Of a stretch of 64,000 bases of DNA, positions 34,975 through 42,776 are shown one piece after another. Origin of the DNA: Afipia clevelandensis ATCC 49720 (lineage in GTDB: Bacteria > Pseudomonadota > Alphaproteobacteria > Rhizobiales > Xanthobacteraceae); contig NZ_KB375281.1 in assembly GCF_000336555.1 (NCBI RefSeq), positions 569,815 to 633,814 of the forward strand, in the 5' to 3' direction. A model generated the notes under the pieces. It ran no database searches, had not been told where the DNA came from, and saw only the letters and a program-made list of their open reading frames with translations. Both the position numbers and the translations under genes were made by a program. Position 1 is the stretch's first letter, and every line of letters starts with the position of its first letter.

Positions 34975-36168
34975 TCAGTTCAGCTTGCGCTCGATGGCGA
35001 TCGCGGTTGCTTCTCCGCCGCCGATGCACAGCGAGGCGATGCCGCGCTGGACGTTGTTGTTTTCCATGGCATGCAGCAGCGTGACGATCAGCCGCGCGCC
35101 GGTTGCGCCGATGGGATGGCCGAGTGCGCAGGCGCCGCCATTGACATTGAGTTTGTCGCGCGGAATTCCCAGATCCTTGGCGGCGGCCATCGGGACAACA
35201 GCGAAGGCTTCGTTGATCTCGAACAGATCGACGTCGCTGACTTTCCAGCCCACCTTGTCGAGCAGTTTGCGGATCGCGGGAATCGGAGCGGTGGTGAACC
35301 AGTCCGGCGCTTGGCTGTGCGTCGAATGACCCTTGATCTCGGCGAGGATCGGCAGGCCTTCTTTCTCCGCGATCGAACGGCGGGTCAGTACCAGCGCCGC
35401 CGCGCCGTCGGCATTGGCGGAGGAGGCTGCCGGGGTGATGGTGCCGTTGGGACGGAACGCGGGCTTCAGATTCGGAATTTTCGCCGGATCAACCTTCAAC
35501 GGGTGTTCATCATTCTCGACGACCCGCACGCCGGCCTTTTCCTTGACAGTGATTGGCGCGATTTCCTTCTTGAACGCACCGCTTTCGACCGCCTTGCGGG
35601 CGCGCGTCAGGGTTTCGACGGCGTAATCGTCCTGATCCTTGCGGCTGAACTGGTAGGCTTCCGCGGCGGCTTCGCCGAAATCGCCCATGGAGCGGCCGGT
35701 TTCATATGCGTCCTCCAGACCGTCCATCATCATGTGGTCGATGATGCGGTCGTGGCCGACGCGATAACCGCCGCGCGCCTTCTGAAGGAGGTACGGCGCG
35801 TTGGTCATGCTCTCCATGCCGCCCGACACAACGATGTTGGCCGAGCCTGCATTGATGAGGTCGTGGGCCAGCATGGTGGCTTTCATGCCCGAGCCGCACA
35901 CCTTGTTGATGGTGGTGGCGCCGGTGGCGTCCGGCAGCTTCGCGCCGCGTGCGGCCTGACGGGCGGGGGCCTGACCCTGTCCCGCCGGAAGAACACACCC
36001 CATCAGAACTTCGTCGATCTGCTCGGGCGCCAGTTTAGCGCGTTCAAGCGCCGCGCCGATGGCATGAGAGCCGAGATTGTGTCCGCTGAAGGAGGACAGT
36101 TCACCCTGGAAGCGGCCGAGAGGCGTGCGAACCGCGGAAACAATGACGACAGGATCGGAGGTGGACAT
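34975..36168 (-). CDS. Acetyl-CoA C-acetyltransferase (thiolase)
   Basis: The 397-residue thiolase cleaves or forms acetoacetyl-CoA. The nucleophilic Cys lies near residue 92 in NKVCGSGMKA, followed by ISGGMESMTNAP. GGACALGHPIGATGARL supplies the second-site Cys region and His near 360, and SLCIGGGEATA the acid-base Cys near 390. Start at 36168 with a GAGAG site, excluding a longer start at 36219. It could act in acetoacetate or polyhydroxybutyrate metabolism; no phaB lies next to it, so the pathway is undecided. Confidence 0.92.
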   Translation of the reverse strand: MSTSDPVVIVSAVRTPLGRFQGELSSFSGHNLGSHAIGAALERAKLAPEQIDEVLMGCVLPAGQGQAPARQAARGAKLPDATGATTINKVCGSGMKATMLAHDLINAGSANIVVSGGMESMTNAPYLLQKARGGYRVGHDRIIDHMMMDGLEDAYETGRSMGDFGEAAAEAYQFSRKDQDDYAVETLTRARKAVESGAFKKEIAPITVKEKAGVRVVENDEHPLKVDPAKIPNLKPAFRPNGTITPAASSANADGAAALVLTRRSIAEKEGLPILAEIKGHSTHSQAPDWFTTAPIPAIRKLLDKVGWKVSDVDLFEINEAFAVVPMAAAKDLGIPRDKLNVNGGACALGHPIGATGARLIVTLLHAMENNNVQRGIASLCIGGGEATAIAIERKLN

Positions 36169-36314
36169 GCAATTGCTCTCCTGGCGCGCGCAGGGCGCCT
36201 CACCAATGTTAGATGACATGCATCATATGAACGGACGCGAAAAATGCAATCCGCGCCCGGACAAATAAAAGCACGAATCGAGTCCGGACAAGCCGCTGAA
36301 TGTTTAAAACATTC

Positions 36315-36328
36315 TCTGGCATGCCAGA
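36315..36328. promoter_or_regulatory. Perfect 14-base palindrome upstream of the thiolase gene
   Basis: TCTGGCATGCCAGA is fully self-complementary and lies in the 193-base gap between the enoyl-CoA hydratase stop and the thiolase start, 147 bases before the latter. It may be an operator or a chance motif; no other copy was noted in the window. Confidence 0.35.
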
Positions 36329-36361
36329 ATTCGCATGAGTTATTTTCGTGCGACGGATGAG

Positions 36362-37132
36362 TTATTTTCGTCTGTCGAGAAACGCCTGCATATGCCGCTG
36401 CGGTTCGCCGGTCAGGAACGATTTTCCGAACACGCCGACGCTGAGGTTGACGGACTCCGTCAGCGGCAGTTCCTCCCATTCGCGCAACAGCGCCTTCTGG
36501 CTCCGCATCGCTTCGGGGCCGCACTCGGCAATCGCCGTTGCCGTTGCCGTGATCGCCTGATCGAGGTCGGCTTCGGCGACCACCTGATCGACCAGTCCCC
36601 AGTTGAGCGCGGTAGGTGCATCGACGGTCGCGGCGGTCAGGATCAGCCAGCGCGCGCGTCCCCAGCCGATCAAACGCGGCAACAGCGCGGCGTGAATCAC
36701 GGAAGGGATACCGACCTTGACTTCCGGCATGGCGAACTTCGCTTCCTGCGAAGCAATGCGGATGTCGCAAGCCGCCGCGAATTCGAGTCCGCCGCCAAGG
36801 CACCACCCGCGCAACCGCGCGATCACCGGCGCCGGAAATTGCCGGACTGCTTCGCAGACGTCTCGCAATCCTGTGATGAACTTTTCAGCCGAGGCCTGAT
36901 CGAGCTTTGCCATCTCCTTGATGTCCGCGCCACCGATCATGCTTTTCTCACCGGATCCCCTGATGATCAGCACGCGCAGGTCGCGCTCCTTGCCGAGCTG
37001 TTCCAGGCCTTCGCGGACGCCGTTGATCACGGCCGAATTCATGATGTTGAGGGGACCGGCGTTGGTGATGGTCAATTGTGCGATGCCGTTGTCGCCGCGC
37101 GTGACGTGGCAATAGTCGTTGATTGTTTGCAT
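36362..37132 (-). CDS. Enoyl-CoA hydratase/isomerase family protein
   Basis: This protein has the crotonase fold: oxyanion-hole segments SMIGGADIKEM near residue 60 and RLRGWCLGGGLEFAAACDI near residue 100, with the Glu of the family in MPEVKVGIPSV near 130. Starting at ATG 37132 gives 256 residues, the normal length, though this start has no clear ribosome-binding site; 37195 is an alternative that adds 21 residues. It is divergent from a TetR regulator. Substrate range cannot be read. Confidence 0.85.
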   Translation of the reverse strand: MQTINDYCHVTRGDNGIAQLTITNAGPLNIMNSAVINGVREGLEQLGKERDLRVLIIRGSGEKSMIGGADIKEMAKLDQASAEKFITGLRDVCEAVRQFPAPVIARLRGWCLGGGLEFAAACDIRIASQEAKFAMPEVKVGIPSVIHAALLPRLIGWGRARWLILTAATVDAPTALNWGLVDQVVAEADLDQAITATATAIAECGPEAMRSQKALLREWEELPLTESVNLSVGVFGKSFLTGEPQRHMQAFLDRRK

Positions 37133-37227
37133 TTTTTGGTAAGCCTGACGGTTACGGGAGATTGCGAATGACTGCGATGGTGCGCGATCCGCCATCTGCC
37201 GTCAAATCCATGCATGGCTGCCATTAT

Positions 37228-37243
37228 TGCGTGAAAATACGCA
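37228..37243. promoter_or_regulatory. Candidate TetR operator
   Basis: TGCGT-GAAAAT-ACGCA is a perfect 5-base inverted repeat flanked by ATTAT on one side and TTATC on the other. It lies between the divergent enoyl-CoA hydratase and TetR genes, 53 bases before the TetR start, the usual place for an autoregulatory operator. Confidence 0.45.
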
Positions 37244-37296
37244 TTATCGAGGCGGATTGTGCTATTATATGATCCAGGACATTTGATGAGGCCTCA

Positions 37297-37932
37297 ATGC
37301 GCTATTCCAAGGATCACAAGGCTGAGACCCACGCGCGGATCGTGAAGAATGCCTCGATGCGCCTGCGTGAAGGGGGCGCGGCGAGTCTTGGGGTGGCCGA
37401 ACTGATGAAGGAGGCGGGCCTCACCCATGGCGGGTTCTACGCGCATTTTCCATCGCGCGATGCACTGGTCAGTGAGGCTTTCGCTCACGCCATGCAGCAG
37501 ACCACTGGACGCTGGCGCAAGCGTGCGGAGCAGGCACCGGATGGCAAACGCCTTGCCTCGATTGTGAACGGCTATCTGTCGGCCGAGCATCGTGACGACG
37601 CCGGCAACGGCTGCGCGCTGCCGTCGCTCGGCGTCGAGGCATCGCGGGCCAATCCGAAAATTCGCAAGGCATTTTCGAGCAAGCTGGAAGAAATGGTCGG
37701 GGTGATTGCCGAGCAGTTTCCCGATCTGTCCCCCAAGGCAGCACGTCGCGAAGCCATTGCCGTCGTCTCGACAATGATGGGCACGATGATCCTGGCCCGT
37801 ACCGCAGGAACAGGCGAATTTTCGGACGAAATTCTCAGCGCCGGCCGCTATGCCGCGTTGCGGGGTGACGATGTTCCGAAATCACCGGTGAAGAAAACGA
37901 AGGCGAAAACCGAGCCAAAGGCAGAGGGCTGA
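37297..37932 (+). CDS. TetR/AcrR-family transcriptional regulator
   Basis: This 211-residue protein has the TetR helix-turn-helix near residues 28-55 (SLGVAELMKEAGLTHGGFYAHFPSRDALV), a variable helical C-terminus and a Lys-rich tail (KSPVKKTKAKTEPKAEG). The DNA-binding half is close to regulators of the PsrA/AcrR type. It is divergent from an enoyl-CoA hydratase and upstream of the valine-degradation genes, so either could be a target. The inducer is unknown, though an acyl-CoA is plausible. Confidence 0.9.
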   Translation: MRYSKDHKAETHARIVKNASMRLREGGAASLGVAELMKEAGLTHGGFYAHFPSRDALVSEAFAHAMQQTTGRWRKRAEQAPDGKRLASIVNGYLSAEHRDDAGNGCALPSLGVEASRANPKIRKAFSSKLEEMVGVIAEQFPDLSPKAARREAIAVVSTMMGTMILARTAGTGEFSDEILSAGRYAALRGDDVPKSPVKKTKAKTEPKAEG

Positions 37933-38045
37933 ATCCGGGAGGATGTCTTTGCACTGCACGCTACCGTGTTGTGCGCAGAACCCGGTTCCTTATCCCGACA
38001 GGCCAGTGCTAGAACCCTCCAAACATTCGCTTTTGGAGGATACGC

Positions 38046-39542
38046 ATGCGTACAATCGGTCACTTTATCGGCGGCAAGGAAGTCAAGGGCACGTCGGGCC
38101 GCTTTGCGGACGTTTATGAGCCGATGACCGGCGAGGTGCAGGCCAAGGTCGCGCTGGCCTCCAAGGCGGAAGTCCGGGCAGCGGTCGAAAACGCCGCCGC
38201 CGCGCAGGTGGGGTGGGCTAATACCAATCCGCAGCGCCGCGCCCGCGTGATGATGAAATTCCTGGAACTGGTGCAGCGCGACTACGACAAACTGGCCGAT
38301 CTTCTCGCCCGGGAACACGGCAAGACCGTTCCGGACGCCAAGGGCGATATCCAGCGTGGCCTTGAGGTTGTCGAATTCGCCTGCGGCGTCCCGCACCTGA
38401 TGAAGGGCGAGTACACCGAAGCTGCAGGCCCTGGCATCGACATCTATTCGATGCGTCAGCCGCTCGGCGTTGTCGCCGGCATCACACCGTTCAACTTCCC
38501 GGCGATGATTCCGATGTGGAAGTTCGCGCCTGCCATCGCCTGCGGCAATGCGTTCGTTCTCAAGCCGTCCGAACGCGATCCGGGCGTGCCCATGGCGCTG
38601 GCCGCACTGATGATCGAAGCGGGGCTGCCCGAGGGTGTATTGAACGTTGTCAACGGCGACAAGGAAGCGGTGGACGCGATCCTTGACGATCCGGATATCA
38701 AGGCCGTCGGCTTTGTCGGCTCGTCACCGATCGCGCAGTACATCTACGAGCGCGCGGCGGCCAACAACAAGCGCGCCCAGTGCTTCGGCGGCGCAAAGAA
38801 CCACGCCATCATCATGCCGGACGCCGACATGGACCAGACCGTCGATGCGCTGATCGGCGCGGGCTACGGTTCGGCAGGCGAGCGCTGCATGGCGATCTCC
38901 GTCGCCGTCCCCGTCGGCAAGACCACCGCGGATCGCCTGATGGAAAAGCTCATTCCGCGCGTCGAGAGCCTGAAGATCGGCCCGTCGACCGACCCGAGCG
39001 CTGACTTCGGGCCGCTGGTGACCCGGGCTGCGCTGGAGCGCGTGAAGGATTACGTCGAGGTCGGCGTCAAGGAAGGTGCGACGCTCGCCGTCGATGGCCG
39101 TGGCTTCAAGATGCAGGGCTACGAGAACGGCTTCTATATGGGCGGCTGTCTGTTCGACAATGTCACCAAGGACATGCGAATCTACAAGGAAGAGATCTTC
39201 GGCCCCGTGCTCTCGGTGGTGCGCGCCAAGGATTACAACGAGGCCCTCGCGCTGCCGTCCGATCATGACTATGGCAACGGCGTTGCGATCTTCACCCGCG
39301 ACGGCGATGCCGCGCGCGATTTTGCCGCCAAGGTCAATGTCGGCATGGTCGGCGTCAACGTGCCGATCCCGGTTCCGATTGCCTACTACACGTTCGGCGG
39401 CTGGAAAAAGTCCGGCTTCGGCGATCTCAACCAGCATGGTCCGGATTCGATCCGCTTCTACACCAAGACCAAGACGGTCACGTCGCGCTGGCCGTCCGGC
39501 GTCAAGGACGGCGCCGAGTTCGTCATCCCCACGATGAACTGA
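38046..39542 (+). CDS. mmsA: MmsA, CoA-acylating methylmalonate-semialdehyde dehydrogenase
   Basis: MmsA oxidises methylmalonate semialdehyde to propionyl-CoA with loss of CO2 in valine degradation, and also acts on malonate semialdehyde. The 498-residue protein has the ALDH NAD-binding GFVGSSPIAQYIYERAAANNKRAQCFGGAKNH around residues 226-257. The catalytic Cys lies near 281 in GSAGERCMAIS, and KEEIFGPVLSVV near 382. The segment GGCLFDNV and the motif AGITPFNFPAMIPMWKF are diagnostic for MmsA. A GGAGG site lies 5 bases before the ATG. First gene of the valine operon. Confidence 0.95.
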   Translation: MRTIGHFIGGKEVKGTSGRFADVYEPMTGEVQAKVALASKAEVRAAVENAAAAQVGWANTNPQRRARVMMKFLELVQRDYDKLADLLAREHGKTVPDAKGDIQRGLEVVEFACGVPHLMKGEYTEAAGPGIDIYSMRQPLGVVAGITPFNFPAMIPMWKFAPAIACGNAFVLKPSERDPGVPMALAALMIEAGLPEGVLNVVNGDKEAVDAILDDPDIKAVGFVGSSPIAQYIYERAAANNKRAQCFGGAKNHAIIMPDADMDQTVDALIGAGYGSAGERCMAISVAVPVGKTTADRLMEKLIPRVESLKIGPSTDPSADFGPLVTRAALERVKDYVEVGVKEGATLAVDGRGFKMQGYENGFYMGGCLFDNVTKDMRIYKEEIFGPVLSVVRAKDYNEALALPSDHDYGNGVAIFTRDGDAARDFAAKVNVGMVGVNVPIPVPIAYYTFGGWKKSGFGDLNQHGPDSIRFYTKTKTVTSRWPSGVKDGAEFVIPTMN

Positions 39543-39620
39543 TAGAGAAGTGTGATTGCGGACGACCGCTCTTGGCGGTTGTCCGCCGGTATCAGCTTCC
39601 AACGCGAAATGGGGTGCGCC

Positions 39621-40766
39621 ATGCAGTTCGCTCTGACCGAGGATCAAATCGCGGTTCGCGACATGGCGCGCGACTTCGCTGCCGAGAAAATCGCGCCTCA
39701 TGCGTTGAAATGGGACGAGGAAAAGTTTTTCCCCGTCGATGTGATGCGCGAGGCGGCGGCACTCGGCATGGGCGGCATTTACATTCGTGACGATGTCGGC
39801 GGCTCGGCGCTGACGCGGTTCGACGCCGCGTTGATCTTCGAGGCGCTGGCGAGCGGATGCCCCACTGTTTCGTCGTTCATCTCGATCCATAACATGGCCT
39901 CGTGGATGATCGACGCCTACGGCTCCGACGCGCAGCGGCACAAGTGGCTGCCACGTCTTTGCACCATGGAGTTGATCGCAAGCTACGCGCTCACCGAGCC
40001 CGGCGCCGGCTCGGACGCAGCAGCGCTGTCGGCCCGCGCGGTGCTTGATGGCGATCATTATGTTCTCAACGGTCAGAAGCAGTTCATTTCCGGCGCGGGC
40101 ACCAGTGATATTTACGTCGCGATGGTTCGCACCGGCGGCGAGGGCGCGGGCGGCGTGTCCACGCTGGTGATCGACCGCGATACGCCTGGCGTTTCGTTCG
40201 GCGCGAACGAGCGCAAGATGGGCTGGAATGCCCAGCCGACCCGCGCGGTGATTTTCGAGAATGCGCGCGTGCCTGTCGCCAATCGCCTTGGCGAGGAGGG
40301 GATCGGATTCAAGATTGCCATGGCGGGGCTTGACGGTGGACGCCTTAACATCGCTGCATGCTCGCTCGGCGGCGCGCAATCCGCGCTGGATAAGTCGCTC
40401 GCCTACATGCAGGAGCGCAAGGCGTTCGGAAAACGTCTCGACGAGTTCCAGGCGTTGCAGTTCCGTCTTGCCGATATGGCGACCGAACTGGAAGCCGCGC
40501 GCACATTTTTGTGGCGTGCGGCAGCAGCGCTGGACCGCAAGGACCCTGATGCGACCATGCTTTGCGCGATGGCCAAGCGATTCGGCACCGATGCAGGTTT
40601 CGAGATCGCCAATCAGGCGCTGCAACTGCATGGCGGCTACGGCTACCTCGCCGAATACGGCATCGAGAAAATTGTCCGGGATCTGCGCGTGCATCAAATT
40701 CTTGAAGGAACCAACGAAATCATGCGTCTCATTGTCTCGCGCAAACTGATCGAGAACGCCCGATGA
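39621..40766 (+). CDS. Acyl-CoA dehydrogenase, probable isobutyryl-CoA dehydrogenase
   Basis: This 381-residue FAD enzyme oxidises a short branched acyl-CoA to the 2-enoyl-CoA. Family features are ASYALTEPGAGSDAAAL near residue 121, FISGAGTSDIYVAMVRTGG, ERKAFGKRLDEFQALQFRLADM near 275, and the catalytic Glu in HQILEGTNEIMRLIV near 362. The setting between mmsA and hydroxyisobutyryl-CoA hydrolase identifies valine-derived isobutyryl-CoA as the probable substrate. ATG 39621 is preferred; upstream in-frame starts at 39552 and 39609 exist. Its stop overlaps the next gene by 4 bases. Confidence 0.9.
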   Translation: MQFALTEDQIAVRDMARDFAAEKIAPHALKWDEEKFFPVDVMREAAALGMGGIYIRDDVGGSALTRFDAALIFEALASGCPTVSSFISIHNMASWMIDAYGSDAQRHKWLPRLCTMELIASYALTEPGAGSDAAALSARAVLDGDHYVLNGQKQFISGAGTSDIYVAMVRTGGEGAGGVSTLVIDRDTPGVSFGANERKMGWNAQPTRAVIFENARVPVANRLGEEGIGFKIAMAGLDGGRLNIAACSLGGAQSALDKSLAYMQERKAFGKRLDEFQALQFRLADMATELEAARTFLWRAAAALDRKDPDATMLCAMAKRFGTDAGFEIANQALQLHGGYGYLAEYGIEKIVRDLRVHQILEGTNEIMRLIVSRKLIENAR

Positions 40767-41851
40767 GCGCGCATGCGGCGATGACGGAGATGCCGGAAAA
40801 GGACCTGATTGCCTGCCGCGAGGGTGCTGCCGGCATTCTCAGGTTGAACCGTCCGAAGGCGATCAATGCGCTGACGCTCGACATGGCGCGCGAGATCGTC
40901 GTAGCCCTCGATGAATTCGAATCCGATCCCGGCGTGTCGCTGGTTCTGCTGGAAGGCGCTGGCGAGCGCGGATTGTGTGCCGGTGGCGACATTCGCGGTC
41001 TCTATGAAAGCGCGAAAGCCGGCGGCGATCTCGGCCCGGTATTCTGGCGCGAAGAGTATATCCTGAACGCCCGCATTCCGGAATATCCGAAGCCTTATGT
41101 CGCCTACATGGACGGTCTGGTCATGGGGGGCGGCGTCGGATTGTCCGCGCACAGCGCACACCGGATCGTGACCGAAAAGACCAGAATGGCGATGCCGGAG
41201 GTAGGCCTTGGCTTCTTTCCGGATGTCGGAGGAACATGGTTGCTGTCCCGTGCGCCCGGGGAAATCGGAACGTACTTCGCCCTGACAGGCCAGAACATGA
41301 GCGGCGCCGACGCTGTCTATGCGGGCGCGGCAGACGTTCTCATCGACACGAAGAACTGGCCGGCGCTGCGCGATGCGCTGACCAATGCGCCGCTGAAGGC
41401 AACCTCTGCGGATGTCCGCGCGATCCTGGCAACCTATGCGGTTACCGAAAGTCAGGCGCCTGTCGCGGCTCATCGCGCGCAGATCGACAAGGCATTTGCC
41501 CATGACACGGTGGAAGCCATTGTCGCGGCGTTAGGGGAAGACGGCTCGGATTTCGCGCTCGCAACACTCAAGGCGCTGTCGGAGAAGTCGCCGACCGCAC
41601 TCAAGGTGACGCTCGAACTTCTGCGCCGCGCCCGCAACTCGAAATCGCTCAAGGAGTGTCTTGTGCGCGAGTACAATTCGGCATTGGCCGTCTTCACCAG
41701 CGCGGAATTTGTCGAGGGCGTGCGCGCTGCCATTATCGACAAGGACCGCAATCCGAAATGGTCGCCGCCGCGGATCGAGGATGTCACGCCGGACATCGTC
41801 GAAAAGTATTTCGTGCCCAACGCGACATACACGTTGGTCTTCCCGAACTGA
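40763..41851 (+). CDS. 3-hydroxyisobutyryl-CoA hydrolase
   Basis: The 362-residue crotonase-family hydrolase releases free 3-hydroxyisobutyrate in valine catabolism. Key segments are GERGLCAGGDIRGLYESAKAGG near residues 73-94, YMDGLVMGGGVGLSAHSAHRI near 113-133, and EVGLGFFPDVGGTWLLSRAPG near 143-163; the C-terminal extension with PKWSPPRIEDV marks it off from hydratases. It begins 4 bases inside the acyl-CoA dehydrogenase stop, and mmsB follows 31 bases later. Confidence 0.92.
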   Translation: MSAHAAMTEMPEKDLIACREGAAGILRLNRPKAINALTLDMAREIVVALDEFESDPGVSLVLLEGAGERGLCAGGDIRGLYESAKAGGDLGPVFWREEYILNARIPEYPKPYVAYMDGLVMGGGVGLSAHSAHRIVTEKTRMAMPEVGLGFFPDVGGTWLLSRAPGEIGTYFALTGQNMSGADAVYAGAADVLIDTKNWPALRDALTNAPLKATSADVRAILATYAVTESQAPVAAHRAQIDKAFAHDTVEAIVAALGEDGSDFALATLKALSEKSPTALKVTLELLRRARNSKSLKECLVREYNSALAVFTSAEFVEGVRAAIIDKDRNPKWSPPRIEDVTPDIVEKYFVPNATYTLVFPN

Positions 41852-41882
41852 TTTTTGAAACGAACAATAACGAGGGCTGGAC

Positions 41883-42767
41883 ATGGCAAACATAGCATTC
41901 ATCGGTCTCGGCAATATGGGCGGCCCCATGGCCGCCAATCTCGTCAAGGCGGGTCACAAGGTGACGGGCTTCGATCTTGTGCAGGCCTCAAAGGATGCAG
42001 CCACGGCTGACGGTGTCAGCATTGCCGGCACCGCTCTGGACGCCGTGAAGGGCGCGGATGTGGTGATCACCATGCTGCCCGCCGGAAAACACGTGTTGAC
42101 CGTCTGGAAGGAGGTCATTCCGTCGGTGGCGAAGAACACGCTGATGATCGACTGCTCGACGATCGACGTCGAGAGCGCTCGGTTCGCGCATGGTCATGCC
42201 CTTGAGCACAATCTGCCGTCGATCGACGCGCCGGTGTCCGGCGGCACCGGCGGCGCGAAAGGCGCGACACTCACATTCATGTGTGGCGGCACCGATGTTG
42301 CGTTCGCCGCGGCAAAGCCCATTCTGGAAAATATGGGCAAGAAGGTCGTTCATTGTGGCGAAGCCGGCGCGGGGCAAGCAGCCAAGATCTGCAACAACAT
42401 GATCCTCGGCATTTCGATGATCGGCGTGTCCGAAGCCTTCGCGCTCGGCGAAAAGCTCGGCCTGTCGCATCAGGCGCTGTTCGATGTGGCCTCGACCTCG
42501 TCGGGGCAGTGCTGGTCGCTCACTTCCTATTGCCCGGTGCCGGGTCCGGTTCCTGCTTCGCCCTCAAACAACGATTACAAGCCGGGCTTCGCCGCCGCGC
42601 TGATGCTTAAGGACCTCCGCCTGTCGCAGGAAGCCGCCAAGGCCGCGGGTGCTGCGACACCGCTCGGCGCGCATGCCGAGAGTATCTACGATGCCTTCGA
42701 GAAGGCCGGTCACGGCGGAGTGGATTTTTCCGGTATCATCAAGCATGTTCGTGGACTGGCGAAATAG
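41883..42767 (+). CDS. mmsB: MmsB, 3-hydroxyisobutyrate dehydrogenase
   Basis: MmsB oxidises 3-hydroxyisobutyrate to methylmalonate semialdehyde with NAD. The 294-residue protein has the Rossmann motif FIGLGNMGGPMAANLVKAG, the substrate motif DAPVSGGTGGAKGATLTFM near residue 117 and the catalytic Lys in AGQAAKICNNMILG near 170. SYCPVPGPVPASPSNNDYKPGF near 225-245 is typical of bacterial HIBADH. It supplies the substrate of MmsA, so the order mmsA, dehydrogenase, hydrolase, mmsB covers four consecutive valine steps. Confidence 0.94.
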   Translation: MANIAFIGLGNMGGPMAANLVKAGHKVTGFDLVQASKDAATADGVSIAGTALDAVKGADVVITMLPAGKHVLTVWKEVIPSVAKNTLMIDCSTIDVESARFAHGHALEHNLPSIDAPVSGGTGGAKGATLTFMCGGTDVAFAAAKPILENMGKKVVHCGEAGAGQAAKICNNMILGISMIGVSEAFALGEKLGLSHQALFDVASTSSGQCWSLTSYCPVPGPVPASPSNNDYKPGFAAALMLKDLRLSQEAAKAAGAATPLGAHAESIYDAFEKAGHGGVDFSGIIKHVRGLAK

Positions 42768-42776
42768 GATTTCTTG

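Noticed and set aside
38724-40697. Open frame of about 650 codons on the minus strand
   Set aside because: It is opposite mmsA and the acyl-CoA dehydrogenase, which have full catalytic motifs; no domain is seen in the antisense product.
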